DNA from: G963701675 sp963701675
Lineage (GTDB): Bacteria > Planctomycetota > Planctomycetia > Gemmatales > Gemmataceae
Direction of reading: 5' to 3'
Length of the DNA stretch: 64,000 nt
Assembly (NCBI GenBank): GCA_963701675.1
Contig: OY969623.1
Coordinates: forward strand, 1,798,001-1,862,000
In this document: positions 1 through 9,444 of the stretch, piece after piece
Position numbering within the stretch: position 1 is the first letter of the stretch
Layout: each line of letters begins with the position of its first letter
Notes under the pieces: model-generated
Seen by the model: only the letters and a program-made list of their open reading frames with translations
The model's database searches: none
Told to the model about the DNA's origin: nothing
Made by a program: the position numbers and the translations under genes

Positions 1-60
1 AATATATCCCACAAGCGCAAAGCAGGCCCCGAAGAACAGTGCGCAGAAAATCTGTTTCAT
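1..60 (-). CDS. N-terminus of an exported or membrane protein (runs off the window)
   Basis: A reading frame starts with ATG at position 60 on the minus strand and leaves the window at base 1. Its 20 visible residues are a short basic start followed by a hydrophobic stretch (Ile, Phe, Cys, Ala, Leu, Phe, Phe, Gly, Ala), as in a signal peptide or a first membrane helix. No ribosome binding site is obvious and nothing can be said about function. Confidence 0.35.
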   Translation of the reverse strand, partial: MKQIFCALFFGACFALVGYI

Positions 61-457
61 GATTTGACGTCGCCGCTGCGGCTCCTCCACAAGTTTTTTT
101 TCTATCGGCCTCGTTCCGCACGCACGGCATTTCAGAACTGAAGTAACTTTAGGTCACGGCATCGCGGCGAGCAATGAAATCACCTCGCCATCCAACCATG
201 TAAAAGGGGCAGGCAGCCGCAACTCGCCCACGCTCCAGCCCGCGGGGAGGAAAAGAGGTCAGGTCCTAGCCTGTGCGCCGTACACGCGGGTGCGCAGGCT
301 GCAACTTCCGAAAAACGATCGGGTGTCGGCCGACTTAATGCGGGGCTTCCTCGGGAACTAACGTGCTCCATTCGAGGTGCACACTGGTGGAATGACACCG
401 TGAACGGTCGCGACGGAACGGACTTGTGCGCGTTCTGCGCTGACACCGGCAGTGGTC
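61..457. other. Non-coding stretch
   Basis: No reading frame with coding character was seen on either strand between the partial gene at the left edge and the FG-GAP fragment. A short GC-rich inverted segment lies near 225-255, but there is no convincing terminator with a T tract. Confidence 0.5.
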
Positions 458-1396
458 TTACCACCCAATCCCCGACCCGAATCCTTCTTCGGAGGCGGCC
501 TCGCTTTCGATGCCCGGCGAATCCTGATTCCACTCTTGTCCGTTCAGGAAATCGTCCCCGTATTGAACGATGACGATGCCCGCCTCGTTAATGGCGCCGA
601 GGCCCTCGGACGGGGCAGCCATAGCCAGGTCGGCCTTGCCGTCGCCATTATAGTCTCCCATGGCCAGTTGCCACCCGAACGCGTCGCCTTCTTCAGAGGT
701 GTTGCCGGTGCCGGTGGATTCTTGCGTGATCGTCACCGCGTCGTTCGTGTTCATGCCGGTGCTGGAGCCGAACAAGACGTTGACGATGCCGGTCATCGAG
801 ACACCCAGGATTTCTTCTAATGGTGCAGCGATGGAGAGATCGTCGAAACCGTCCCCATTTATATCGCCTGCCGCGACGGCCCGGCCCCAAAAGTCACTTT
901 CTTCGCTGGTTTGGCCGGGAACATCCGACTGCGTAAGCATGTCACTGTTGGTCATGCTCAGTCCGGCGGCGTCGCCAAAAACCACATAGAGGGCGCCGGC
1001 CGCCATTGGCGGGATGGCCGGGTGCTCCCACGGCCAAATCGTCTTTACCGTCGCCGGTGAAGTCGCCGACGGCCAAGGCCGCGCCGAAGACATCGAATGG
1101 CGTGCCGGGGACCAAGAAGTTGTTGCCGGCTGCGGTAATCCCAGCGACCGAGCCGTGCAGGACGCTGACGCCGCCGCCCGGACTTGAGCCGGTGTCGGCG
1201 CGGGGGATACCGATGGCCAGATCCATGAAACCGTCGCCGGTGAAATCGCCGGCGGCCAGCGCGGTGCCAAAGTGGTCATCTGCATTCGAATCGCCATCGA
1301 CGCCGGGCGAGTCGATTGTTGAGAAGCCTGTCTCGGCGGAGAATTGTTCGCAGCCAGTGCCGAAAACTCTCGAATCACGACGTTTCCGCTCGGCTG
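458..1396 (-). pseudogene. FG-GAP repeat protein fragment, frameshifted
   Basis: FG-GAP beta-propeller repeats (GDFTGDGFMDLAIG, GDFTGDGKDDLAVGAPG, GDINGDGFDDLSIAAP, GDYNGDGKADLAMAAP) run from about 1330 to 480 on the minus strand. They are calcium-binding propeller blades of the integrin-alpha type, usually exported. The first two repeats are read in one frame (down to about 1000) and the last two in another, so a single-base indel near 990-1010 splits the gene. The 5' part is missing: the coding similarity begins immediately after the 3' end of the group II intron, and nothing matching a leader is found beyond the intron. Read as a decayed or misassembled secreted propeller protein. Confidence 0.75.
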
Positions 1397-1511
1397 GTAG
1401 AGTCGAGAAGTGGCGCGGTGGTTTAGGCTTCGGCTTGCGTTCCGTGTCAGGGTTTCCCCGTTCGTGGCTCAGTAACCGCCTGCCATACTCCGTTTCCACT
1501 TCCCGCTCGTC

Positions 1512-1544
1512 GAACCGGACATGCAGATTTCCCGCATCCGGCTC
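1512..1544 (-). ncRNA. Group II intron domain V hairpin
   Basis: On the minus strand a 33-nt hairpin starts GAGCCGGATG, closes with a GAAA-containing loop region and ends CATGTCCGGTTC. The GAGCCGG and CCGGTTC arms pair. This is the catalytic domain V shape of group II introns and it lies where expected, shortly after the maturase stop codon. Confidence 0.8.
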
Positions 1545-1556
1545 TCGGACAAGGAA

Positions 1557-2888
1557 TCACGTTTGAGCCCACGGGACGTTCCGATCCACGAGTCGTAGGG
1601 AGATCAATCCCAACTCGGCATGCAAGTATGCGTCGGGATAGCGTGTGTATCCCATGCCGGGCCGCTCGTGCTTTCGGCATAACCATAGGCGGAGACGTTG
1701 TCGGGCATGATTCGTCACCTGTCGATACGCGTTGCTCACGGGACCCAGGCAAAAGTAATTGGCCCAACCCCGGAGCATTTGGTTCAACCGCGTGACGATG
1801 ACCGATACATCCTTGGTCCACGTCGCGGCGCGGGTCTCGATGCGCATCCGTTCGCACAAGGAAAGAATCGCCTGCTTGGACGGACGTTGGCCGATGAAGC
1901 GAAAGCCCGTCTGCATCGAATAGCAACGCCCGAACGTGTACCCCAGAAAATCGAACGTTTCGTCAGGCAACCGGCAGATGTGCGTCTTCTGGTTATTGAC
2001 GGTCAACTGCAAGCGGTGCATCATCTCGCGCATCACTGCCATTGCCTGCGTCGCAGTGCCCTGACAGCAAATCACGAAATCATCCGCATAGTTGACGATC
2101 TTGGCCCGAAGTCGCTGCTCGTGTCCCATGATCTTCCAACCCAAAACGAACCGACGCATGTAGAGGTTAGCCAACAAGGGTGAGATCGGGGCGCCTTGGG
2201 GGCAGCCACAACCTTCGTCCTTATTGCGGGTCGTTCGTTGTCGGTATCCGCGTTCGTCGATTTCTTCCACCGGAGCTTGGAGCCATCGTTTGATCAGCCG
2301 TAACACGTGCCGATCGCTGATGCGCCGCGCCACCGATTTCAAAAGCGCCGCATGCGGAATTCCGTCGAAGTACCCGGACAGATCAGCGTCAATGACCTCC
2401 CAATGTCGTGCCTTGAGTAGCCGGTAGACGTGGCCTACCGCATCCAACGCGCCACGATCATGCCGGTACGCATACTGTTCCGGCTGCAAGTCCGCCTCGA
2501 AAATGGGTTCGAGCACGAGCGTTGCCGCCGTCATGAGCACGCGAGTTTTCACCGTTGGAATGCCTAGCGGACGGCTCCGGCCGGGTTGACCGGGCTTGGG
2601 GATGTGCACCCGTCGCACGGCCTCCGGCCGATACCGGTAGGTTCGAAATTCTTCCGCCAGTTCCCGCAGCCATCGTTCACGTCCATACGCCTCAATGTCC
2701 TCGAACGTCTGGCCATCCACTCCCGGCGCACCGCCGTTGGCTCGGCTGATGCGATAGGCGTATTCCAGCACATCCGCTCGGTAAATCTTGTCGTACAGCG
2801 CGTAGAACCGATACTGGGGACATCCCTTCGCTTTGGCGTGTAACGCCTTCTGTAGCTTCCCAACCGTCGGTGGAGGTGTTAGGCTCAC
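1557..2888 (-). CDS. ltrA: Group II intron reverse transcriptase/maturase
   Basis: A 443-residue protein with the full order of reverse-transcriptase blocks: an N-terminal region ending GGAPGVDGQTF, RPLGIPTVKTRV, a YRHDRGALDAV segment, the active-site segment DADLSGYFDGI, CPQGAPISPLLANLYM, and the catalytic NYADDFVICC (YADD) near residue 265. A C-terminal maturase domain follows (VIVTRLNQMLRGWANYF). No HNH endonuclease domain is visible after it. The enzyme would help the intron RNA fold and splice, and would copy it into DNA during retrohoming. The frame is uninterrupted and the RNA elements flank it, so the element may still be active. The start used is the first Met of the frame. Confidence 0.93.
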   Translation of the reverse strand: MSLTPPPTVGKLQKALHAKAKGCPQYRFYALYDKIYRADVLEYAYRISRANGGAPGVDGQTFEDIEAYGRERWLRELAEEFRTYRYRPEAVRRVHIPKPGQPGRSRPLGIPTVKTRVLMTAATLVLEPIFEADLQPEQYAYRHDRGALDAVGHVYRLLKARHWEVIDADLSGYFDGIPHAALLKSVARRISDRHVLRLIKRWLQAPVEEIDERGYRQRTTRNKDEGCGCPQGAPISPLLANLYMRRFVLGWKIMGHEQRLRAKIVNYADDFVICCQGTATQAMAVMREMMHRLQLTVNNQKTHICRLPDETFDFLGYTFGRCYSMQTGFRFIGQRPSKQAILSLCERMRIETRAATWTKDVSVIVTRLNQMLRGWANYFCLGPVSNAYRQVTNHARQRLRLWLCRKHERPGMGYTRYPDAYLHAELGLISLRLVDRNVPWAQT

Positions 2889-3472
2889 GCCAATCTCCTG
2901 GTTGTCGCCACTTCGGACGTTGTCCTTGAACTGAGGCCCCTTTGCTCCACCGGCATTACCCGGCTTCAGCGCTCATACGGACCTCTCCGCCGCCCTTGAC
3001 GGCCCGGCCTGTCTCTCGCGAGCGTCCAGTTGAGAGTCACGCGCTCTCACCGCAAGGGCTTCCCGTGTTACGTTCGATTCCCTCGTACAGACATGCCGAC
3101 ACCACTACCCCGGCAAGATCGCTGGGTGCACCTGTCGCTTCTTCCCCAGTCGACGGCGGCCTTCCCTGATTTAGTGCCAGGTCGGCTCTTGCGTTTCGGT
3201 CTTTCGAGGCCTGCTTGGTGTTCACTCACGTTTCGGCCTGCCTGCTCGCTGAGTCTCCCAGAGGTGACTCGTTCCATCCGAGGCTTCGACGGATTTGTTA
3301 CCTCCTCCGCCGCTCCGATTGCTTCCGGCTGGAGCGACCCGTCGCCGGGTGAGATTGCACTCACGGGGAATCGCCGTCTTTGCACGGCGCACACTAAATT
3401 GACCATACGGTGCGCACGCTGCCGCGGCGTCGGCGCTTCGAAAAGCGTGGTATCTCCTCGATGCGTTGTGGG

Positions 3473-4984
3473 CTACAGATACGGCGTCAAGAGCCTCGCC
3501 ATGCCGTCGCGGAGCTTTACGTGCAAGCTTCTATTGTCTAAGTCCGCCAGTGTGAGACGCTGGGCGTGTTCGAGTTTCTGCGAGACAACTGTTTCGAGTG
3601 CGGTGGCCAACGCGGCGTCATAACATTCCAGGTCGAATTCAAAGTTCAGTTGCAGGCTACGCGGATCCCAGTTGGCCGAGCCGAGAAGAGTCCAAACGCC
3701 ATCCACGAGGACTAATTTGGTATGGTCAAACGGGGGGCGCGTGAGCCACACCCGGCACCCCAATTCCAGGACCTCCCGTAGCTGCGCGGTGGATGCCCAC
3801 TGAACGAGGCGGTGGTCGCTTTGACCGGGAAGAAGGATTTCGACCCGGACTCCACGCAGGGCGGCCGTGTTGAGTGCCGCGATTAGCCCAGTGTCCGGCA
3901 AGAAATAGGGTGTCAGGATCAGCACAGAATCGCGCGCGCAGGCGAGCGCACAAGGTAGATCATGCGCAATTTCTCGAAATCGGCGTCGGGACCACTCGTG
4001 ATACCTCGGACCAAAACGGCCCCACGTGCTTCCAACTCGGGAAACCAGCCCTCGCCTCGCAAGTGCTCGCCGGTGCAGAACTCCCAATCGTTGGCGAAGA
4101 CTTCTTGCAGCAATGCGACTGCGGGCACCTTCGACCCTGAAGTGCATGTCCTGAATGGACTGATGCATTGATGGCGTGAGGTAATGTCCTTCGTAGAGAT
4201 TCATGCCGCCGGTGAAACCAATCCTTCCGTCCACTACCAAGATCTTACGATGGCTGCGCAAGTTGGCGTAAGTAAAACTCCAAGGCAGCAATGTCGGCAA
4301 GAATTGAGAGACGCGTACGCCGGCGCTCCGAAGCGGTCCGATGACCGAAGGCCATGAGTGATGCACCCCGATGCCGTCGACTAAAACCCGCACTTCAATG
4401 CCTTTAGCCAACGCCTGCCGGAAGGCTTCCACGAAGAGCTTGCCCGCCCGGTCGTTGTCGAAAATGTACGTACTGACGGCGACAGATTGCTTTGCCTCGT
4501 GGATCGCGCGGAGCATGGCGGGGTAGGCTTGCTCGCCGTTACGGAGTGGCTGGACCTGGTTCCCGGCCAAGAGCGGTTTCCCAGTCACACTGCTGACCAG
4601 CCTTGCCAAAGGAGCCAACTGAGACACATCGGGGACAAAAGCCTGGGAGAACACGGCGACTGCATCTTTGCAGAGCGACTTTGCTCGCTTCACTGGATGC
4701 CGTCGCCGCAATCGGTTGGCTCGCCGCTGGATCCGATTGATGCCCGCCAAAAAGTAGAGGAGAGCGCCGACCAGAGGCACGAGCCAGATCACACCAACCC
4801 AGCCGATGGCCGACCGGTGATCGCGTTTGTGAAGCACGACGTGCGCGGAAGTACCCAGGTCGATGACCAGAACAACTGACGCCGTGATCCAATACCATCC
4901 GAAAGAATTAGAATCCACCTGATCCCCGGCTCGTGCAAGAATATTTCGGCTATGTCGTCGCGTCACTAGCCCGATTTTCCGCAC
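3473..4984 (-). CDS. cls: Cardiolipin synthase-like phospholipase D family protein, with an internal out-of-frame segment
   Basis: 503 residues. The N-terminus has two membrane helices (about 28-50 and 60-80), then two PLD domains. The first catalytic motif is HRKILVVDGRIGFTGG near residue 235, the second is HTKLVLVDGVWTLLGSANWD near residue 420. The enzyme would condense phosphatidylglycerol or related lipids at the inner membrane. Residues of about 285-345 make no sense in this frame (arginine-rich). The expected family sequence (VALLQEVFANDW, then RGITSGPDADFEKLRMIYL) is present in another frame between about 4125 and 3955. Two compensating single-base changes therefore garble roughly 57 residues while the downstream frame is restored. 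Confidence 0.85.
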   Translation of the reverse strand: MRKIGLVTRRHSRNILARAGDQVDSNSFGWYWITASVVLVIDLGTSAHVVLHKRDHRSAIGWVGVIWLVPLVGALLYFLAGINRIQRRANRLRRRHPVKRAKSLCKDAVAVFSQAFVPDVSQLAPLARLVSSVTGKPLLAGNQVQPLRNGEQAYPAMLRAIHEAKQSVAVSTYIFDNDRAGKLFVEAFRQALAKGIEVRVLVDGIGVHHSWPSVIGPLRSAGVRVSQFLPTLLPWSFTYANLRSHRKILVVDGRIGFTGGMNLYEGHYLTPSMHQSIQDMHFRVEGARSRIAARSLRQRLGVLHRRALARRGLVSRVGSTWGRFGPRYHEWSRRRFREIAHDLPCALACARDSVLILTPYFLPDTGLIAALNTAALRGVRVEILLPGQSDHRLVQWASTAQLREVLELGCRVWLTRPPFDHTKLVLVDGVWTLLGSANWDPRSLQLNFEFDLECYDAALATALETVVSQKLEHAQRLTLADLDNRSLHVKLRDGMARLLTPYL

Positions 4985-5044
4985 CCATTCATCCTTAGCT
5001 GGGCGGTGGACGTGAGCTTGGTCACGTGCCCGAATTCCATTTCG

Positions 5045-5962
5045 TTACGGGATCTCCGCCAACTCCCCGGCGCCTTTCGTGCTTAGTGCGCGGTAGGTGC
5101 TGTGCGTAATGGTGGCGGCGACGAACCGAACCGCGCCGTCGGCGATCGCGAAATGTGCGCCGCCGGAATGTCGGCTCCGGAATGACATGACGTTCCACCA
5201 GGAATCGGGTGTTGGCGGGCTGGGGAAATAGTTCAGGGGTGCATGGCACGAAGCCCAATCGCCGTTGGCGTAGTACGCCGCGGAATGGTTGTTGTGCTCC
5301 GGCACATCCTCGCCGACCATGAACGTGTTGCTCTGTCCGTCGGTAGCCTGGCCGAAGCGCACGGGTTCCTGATAAGTGTTGCGGTAAAACAAGCCGTTGC
5401 ATCCGCTCGTGCTGTGGCAATCGGGCATCGTACCAGGGTGAATACTTGCGTTGCCGCCGACTTTCGTGTCCCCAATGACCCCTTTGTAACTCGTCAGGGC
5501 CACGCCAATATTGATCCATTGAAACTGGGTCGCGGACAACAGACGTACGGAAGGGTCCGAGGGACACTGAAGCACAGGTAATTGTACCTTCATTCCGGGG
5601 TGACACGCCGGATTGGCGAGCCCGGCGCCGCTGAAGAAATTCCCCGTCACGCTCGACTCGAACTGCCGGTAGAGCGGCTCCTGTTCCAGATGGGGCAGCA
5701 CCCGAAGAATCCAACCGCGGCCTGTGTAGGGCGCCGCGGGCTTCTTCGGTTCGGACCACGGACTGGTGCTGATTGGCAGCGTGCCGTAGACGCCGTGGTA
5801 GGAGTGTAGTGCTACTCCGATCTGTTTCAGATTGTTGGAGCAGCGCGCCCGGTTCGCCGCTTCGCGGACTCGCTGAACGGCCGGCAAGAGGAGCGCGATC
5901 AGGATGCCGATGATGGCAATGACGACGAGCAGCTCGATCAGCGTGAAAGCGATGCGCCGCAC
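5045..5962 (-). CDS. DUF1559 domain pseudopilin-like protein
   Basis: 305 residues, typical of the planctomycete DUF1559 family. The N-terminus is a type IV prepilin-like signal (RRIAFTLIELLVVIAIIGIL) with the prepilin peptidase site before FTLIE and a hydrophobic helix. It continues with the family's LLPAVQRVREAANRARCSNNLKQIG segment. Near the C-terminus is the H-x9-DG box (HSGGAHFAIADGAVRFV). Such proteins are exported by a type II secretion or pilus-like machinery; individual roles are mostly unknown. The gene stands alone here, with no pilus genes nearby. The start at 5962 places the cleavage motif at residue 6. Confidence 0.92.
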   Translation of the reverse strand: MRRIAFTLIELLVVIAIIGILIALLLPAVQRVREAANRARCSNNLKQIGVALHSYHGVYGTLPISTSPWSEPKKPAAPYTGRGWILRVLPHLEQEPLYRQFESSVTGNFFSGAGLANPACHPGMKVQLPVLQCPSDPSVRLLSATQFQWINIGVALTSYKGVIGDTKVGGNASIHPGTMPDCHSTSGCNGLFYRNTYQEPVRFGQATDGQSNTFMVGEDVPEHNNHSAAYYANGDWASCHAPLNYFPSPPTPDSWWNVMSFRSRHSGGAHFAIADGAVRFVAATITHSTYRALSTKGAGELAEIP

Positions 5963-6098
5963 GAGGATCTCTCAAGCGATGAATAGCAGGCGGAGCGCAT
6001 TGTAGCGCCTTTCTGTAGCAAATGCAAACGGCCCAAGTGCCGCTGCGCAGGCCTCCCGTGGTCATTCTCCTGCCGGGTTCCGGTCCCACGGATCGCGA

Positions 6099-6203
6099 CT
6101 CTTTGGGCACGTCGGAGTCTTCCTCCTTTGGTGCGGCCCCCGCACTCCTGCCGACGCCGCGCCGATCGTAGCGAACGACAGCAATTCCCTTACGCGCCAA
6201 GCC
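6099..6203 (-). pseudogene. Possible alpha/beta hydrolase remnant
   Basis: A short minus-strand stretch reads LARKGIAVVRYDRRGVGRS, the signature around the second beta strand of many alpha/beta hydrolases (dienelactone hydrolase and S9 peptidase types). Nothing else of the enzyme is recognisable on either side, so this is at best a scrap of a decayed gene. Confidence 0.3.
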
Positions 6204-6240
6204 GCCGGCGCGGGACGAAGCCTCCCCGAGCGTCGCCCGC

Positions 6241-6794
6241 GTATCGTCCGCAACCGCTCTTCGTTGAGTCCGATGTCGGTCTGGAGTTCGGCCGTGGCGA
6301 TAATGGTGATCAAAGAATTCCTTCGCGCGGATGAACACTTACGAAAAGCACTCGCGGACTAATGTGCAGCTGTTCGTTCGTGCTCTTGCCGCCTGATGGC
6401 GAGCGGCTAAGCTTGTTTCAGCTGTATGCACTTAAACGCGAGCTTTGGCCTAGGCCGAGGGGAGGGTGACGCAGGAAGCGACGCCCTCTTCTCACTTTTC
6501 TCGCCCGAGCGGGTTCGCCGATTCGCCGGCGGAATCGCTTCAGCGTCAGTCCTTGGTCCAGATCGTCGCGGTCATCTCAATCGAACAACGTCCCTTTCGG
6601 TATAGGGACTGCGACCGAGACGAGCTGCGAGTGAATGCGGAACGATTGACACCTCCGGACAACAACCCATTCTATCGACTTCGCCCCCGGCAGAAAAACT
6701 CCCACTAGCTGAGACTGTAGCCAACTTACCATCGAAATCTACAATCCCGGTGCGTAGATGCAACTCGGAAGCCGTTCAACTAATAGGAACACCC
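6241..6794. other. Non-coding stretch
   Basis: No frame with coding character was seen. It separates the minus-strand genes of the left end from the plus-strand signalling cluster and would hold that cluster's promoter. Confidence 0.4.
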
Positions 6795-6983
6795 ATGCGC
6801 CGCCTCCCGGCATCGAAGCTTCTACTTGAGTCGCTGGAAGTCCGCGACATGTTCACCGTGATTCACATTGATTCCGCTTGGGTGCAGCAAGCCGCCGGAA
6901 ATCCTATTGTCCCGCAGTCGAGGTCGGTCTCGGCCACGGCGGGCCGGGTTGAGCAAGGCGTCGAGAACCAAACCGAAGGATAG
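6795..6983 (+). pseudogene. Orphan leader of a planctomycete secreted protein
   Basis: A 62-residue frame starts MRRLPASKLLLESLEVRDMFTV, a basic start followed by the leader motif (here LEVRDM) found at the N-terminus of large planctomycete cell-surface proteins. The mature protein is missing: the frame stops after about 40 further residues without domain character, and the histidine kinase starts six bases downstream. Confidence 0.4.
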
Positions 6984-6988
6984 CGCTG

Positions 6989-7786
6989 ATGAACCAAGAA
7001 CCACTGGTTGAGGATATTCAGAACTATGCGTTGAACATCGTCGATACGGTGCGTGAGCCCCTGTTGATTCTCGACACCACCTTGCGCGTTCAGTCCGCCA
7101 ACCGCGCTTTCTATCAAACCTTTCACGTCTCCGCCGAAGAAACGGAGGACCGGCTCATTTACGAGTTGGGCAACGGCCAGTGGGACATTCCCGACTTGCG
7201 GACGACTGCTCGAAGACATCGTCCCCAAGAGCTCCGTCTTCAACGATTTCGAGCTCGAGCACACCTTCCCGGTCATCGGGCGCCGGGTGATGCTGCTCAA
7301 CGCCCGCAAGCTCCAGGCGGGCCAGCACGGCGAGCTGCTGGTCCTGGCCATGGAAGACGTGACCGCGCGCAAGCGGGCGGAAGAAGCGCTGCTCGAAGCC
7401 GGGGCGTTGCAGAGCGCGATCTTCAACAGCGCCAACTTCTCGAGCATCGCCACCGACGAGAAGGGCGTCATTCAAATCTTCAACGTCGGCGCCGAGCGAA
7501 TGCTGGGCTATACGGCCGCCGACGTGATGAACAAGATTACCCCGGCCGACATTTCCGATCCGCAGGAGGTGATCGCGCGTGCCGCTGCGTTGAGCCTGGA
7601 ACTCGCCACCCCGATCACCCCGGGCTTCGAGGCGCTGGTCTTCAAGGCCGCACGCGGGATCGAGGACATCTACGAGCTGACTTACATCCGCAAGGACGGC
7701 AGCCGTTTTCCGGCAGTCGTCTCGGTCACGGCGCTGCGCGACGATCAAAGCGCAATCATCGGCTATCTGTTAATCGGCACCGATAA
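6989..7786 (+). pseudogene. 5' part of a PAS hybrid histidine kinase, frameshifted
   Basis: ATG at 6989 is preceded by AAGGAT eight bases upstream. The first 72 codons encode a PAS domain start (NIVDTVREPLLILDTTLRVQ, LIYELGNGQWDIPDLR). Near 7205 the frame breaks. The continuation (PVIGRRVMLLNARKL, AMEDVTARKRAEEAL, then a second PAS domain from SAIFNSANFSSIATDEKGVI) is read in the frame that is open from 7287 to about 7790. There the frame breaks again, just before the third PAS copy. The three pieces together make one natural protein with the two ORFs downstream. The first PAS resembles those found in chemotaxis CheR-PAS hybrids. It would be a cytoplasmic sensor module with unknown ligand. 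Confidence 0.7.
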
Positions 7787-8216
7787 TACCGCGCAAGCAG
7801 GCAGAAGAGGCGTTGCTCAAGGCAGGTGCGTTGCAGAACGCCATTTTCAACAGCGCCAACTTCTCAAGCATCGCCACCGACGAAAAGGGCGTCATTCAAA
7901 TCTTCAACGTCGGCGCCGAGCGCATGCTGGGCTATACGGCCGCCGACGTGATGAACAAGATTACCCCGGCCGACATTTCTGATCCGCAGGAAGTGATTAC
8001 GCGCGCCAAAGCCTTGAGCGCCGAGCTTGGGACCACGATCACGCCGGGATTTGAGGCCTTGGTTTTCAAGGCCTCGCGTGGGATCGAGGACATCTACGAA
8101 TTGACCTACATCCGCAAGGATGGCAGCCGCTTTCCGGCCATCGTGTCGGTCACGGCGCTGCGCGACGCCCAAGGGGGAATCATCGGTTATCTGTTGATCG
8201 GTACCGATAATACCGC
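7393..8216 (+). repeat. Tandem duplication of a PAS domain (about 424-bp spacing)
   Basis: The stretch from about 7393 to 7790 recurs from about 7813 to 8216. Long identical runs are visible: the piece starting GCATCGCCACCGACGA at 7444 matches 7868, and the 'atgaacaagattaccccggc' block occurs in both. Spacing is 424 nt, one base more than 141 codons, which explains why the second copy lies in another frame. Confidence 0.85.
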
Positions 8217-9444
8217 ACGTAAGCAGGTGGAAGCCGAGCGGATGCTGCTCGACCAGCGCGTGCGCGATCAACAATTCTACACGCGCTCGCTTATTGAATC
8301 CAACATTGATGCACTGATAACCACCGATCCGCGCGGCATCATTACCGACGTGAACAAGCAGATGGAGGCGCTCACCGGATGCACGCGCGACGAGCTGATC
8401 GGCGCGCCGTTCAAGGACTACTTCACCGACCCGGAGCGAGCCGAGGCCGGCATCAAGCTGGTGCTGGGCGAACGCAAACTCACCGACTACGAACTCACCG
8501 CGCGCGCCAGGGACGGCAAGGAAACCGTGGTGTCCTACAACGCGACTACCTTCCACGACCGCGACCGGAAGCTGCAGGGCGTGTTCGCCGCCGCCCGCGA
8601 CGTCACCGAACGCAAACGCTACGAGCAATCGTTGCAGCAAGCCAACCGCGCCAAGAGCGTCTTCCTGGCCAACATGTCGCACGAAATCCGCACCCCCATG
8701 AACGCCATCCTCGGGTTCTCCCAGCTGATGCTCCGCGACCAGGACCTCACCCCCCGACAATGCCAGTACCTGGGAACCATCAACCGGAGCGGCGAGCATC
8801 TGCTTGCCCTGATCAACGACATCCTGGAGATGTCCAAGATCGAAGCGGGCCGCACGACCCTGAACCCCTCCACGTTCGACCTGCCCGCCCTGCTCAAAGA
8901 CCTGGAGATGATGTTCCGCGTCCGCACGGATGAGAAGAAGTTATCGTTCTCGGTGGAGATGATCGGCGATGTCCCCCAATACATCGTGACCGATATCAAC
9001 AAGCTGCGCCAGGTCTTCATTAACGTGCTCGGCAACGCCGTCAAGTTTACCGAGCAGGGCGGCATCGGCTTGCGCGTGCGCGCGGACCGCGCGGGCGCGA
9101 CGGGACCTTTTCTCCGGGTCGAAATCGAGGACACGGGCCCGGGCATTTCGCCAGACGACCAGGACAAGTTGTTCCGGCATTTCGAGCAGACCAAGACCGG
9201 GCAACAGGCGGGGACCGGTACGGGGCTGGGCTTGGCCATCAGCCGGGAGTTTGTTCGCCTGATGGGCGGAGACATCACGGTAAGCAGCCAGGTCGGCAAA
9301 GGCAGCGTCTTCGTCGATTCACCTGCCTTTGAAGGAGGGGGAGGCCCAGGCGGTTCAAGCGAAAGACAGGCCCCGGCATGTCCTGAGGCTCCAGCCCGGG
9401 CAGGCGACGTGCCGGGTGCTGATTGCCGACGACATCGAGGATAA
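7813..9444 (+). CDS. PAS-PAS-histidine kinase core (part of a frameshifted hybrid kinase)
   Basis: 543 residues in frame. PAS domain (about 5-135), a further PAS domain (about 155-275, SLIESNIDALITTDPRGIIT), HisKA with the phosphorylated His in FLANMSHEIRTPMNAILGF (about residue 294), and HATPase_c with the N box (VFINVLGNAVKFTE), G1 (EDTGPGISP) and G2 (GTGTGLGLAISREF). The last 40 codons after SQVGKGSVF are out of frame: the normal continuation into the receiver domain lies in the overlapping ORF at 9329. The intact protein would be a soluble multi-PAS hybrid kinase that phosphorylates its own receiver. The cluster context (second kinase, PP2C phosphatase) suggests a phosphorelay or partner-switching pathway. 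Confidence 0.88.
   Translation: MLKAGALQNAIFNSANFSSIATDEKGVIQIFNVGAERMLGYTAADVMNKITPADISDPQEVITRAKALSAELGTTITPGFEALVFKASRGIEDIYELTYIRKDGSRFPAIVSVTALRDAQGGIIGYLLIGTDNTARKQVEAERMLLDQRVRDQQFYTRSLIESNIDALITTDPRGIITDVNKQMEALTGCTRDELIGAPFKDYFTDPERAEAGIKLVLGERKLTDYELTARARDGKETVVSYNATTFHDRDRKLQGVFAAARDVTERKRYEQSLQQANRAKSVFLANMSHEIRTPMNAILGFSQLMLRDQDLTPRQCQYLGTINRSGEHLLALINDILEMSKIEAGRTTLNPSTFDLPALLKDLEMMFRVRTDEKKLSFSVEMIGDVPQYIVTDINKLRQVFINVLGNAVKFTEQGGIGLRVRADRAGATGPFLRVEIEDTGPGISPDDQDKLFRHFEQTKTGQQAGTGTGLGLAISREFVRLMGGDITVSSQVGKGSVFVDSPAFEGGGGPGGSSERQAPACPEAPARAGDVPGADCRRHRG

Larger units (their letters stand above)
1397..3392 (-). mobile_element. Group II intron (bacterial, ORF-bearing)
   Basis: The element combines an intron-encoded maturase ORF (1557-2888), a recognisable domain V hairpin just after the ORF (1512-1544), and a 5' end beginning GTGCGCC at 3392 on the minus strand, matching the GUGCG consensus. 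An alternative GTGCGC start is at 3417. After domain V, a GAAGTGG/CCACTTC pairing (about 1509-1405) looks like an extended domain VI helix, which puts the 3' splice site near 1396-1400. The intron sits between the 3' end of the cardiolipin synthase gene and the FG-GAP fragment, downstream of a hairpin-rich stretch (about 3425-3450), as is typical for introns that target terminator-like sites. Exact ends are inferred. Confidence 0.75.

Noticed and set aside
7864..8799. Minus-strand frames of about 200-310 residues over the kinase genes
   Set aside because: Antisense shadows of GC-rich coding DNA. The plus strand has the kinase motifs.
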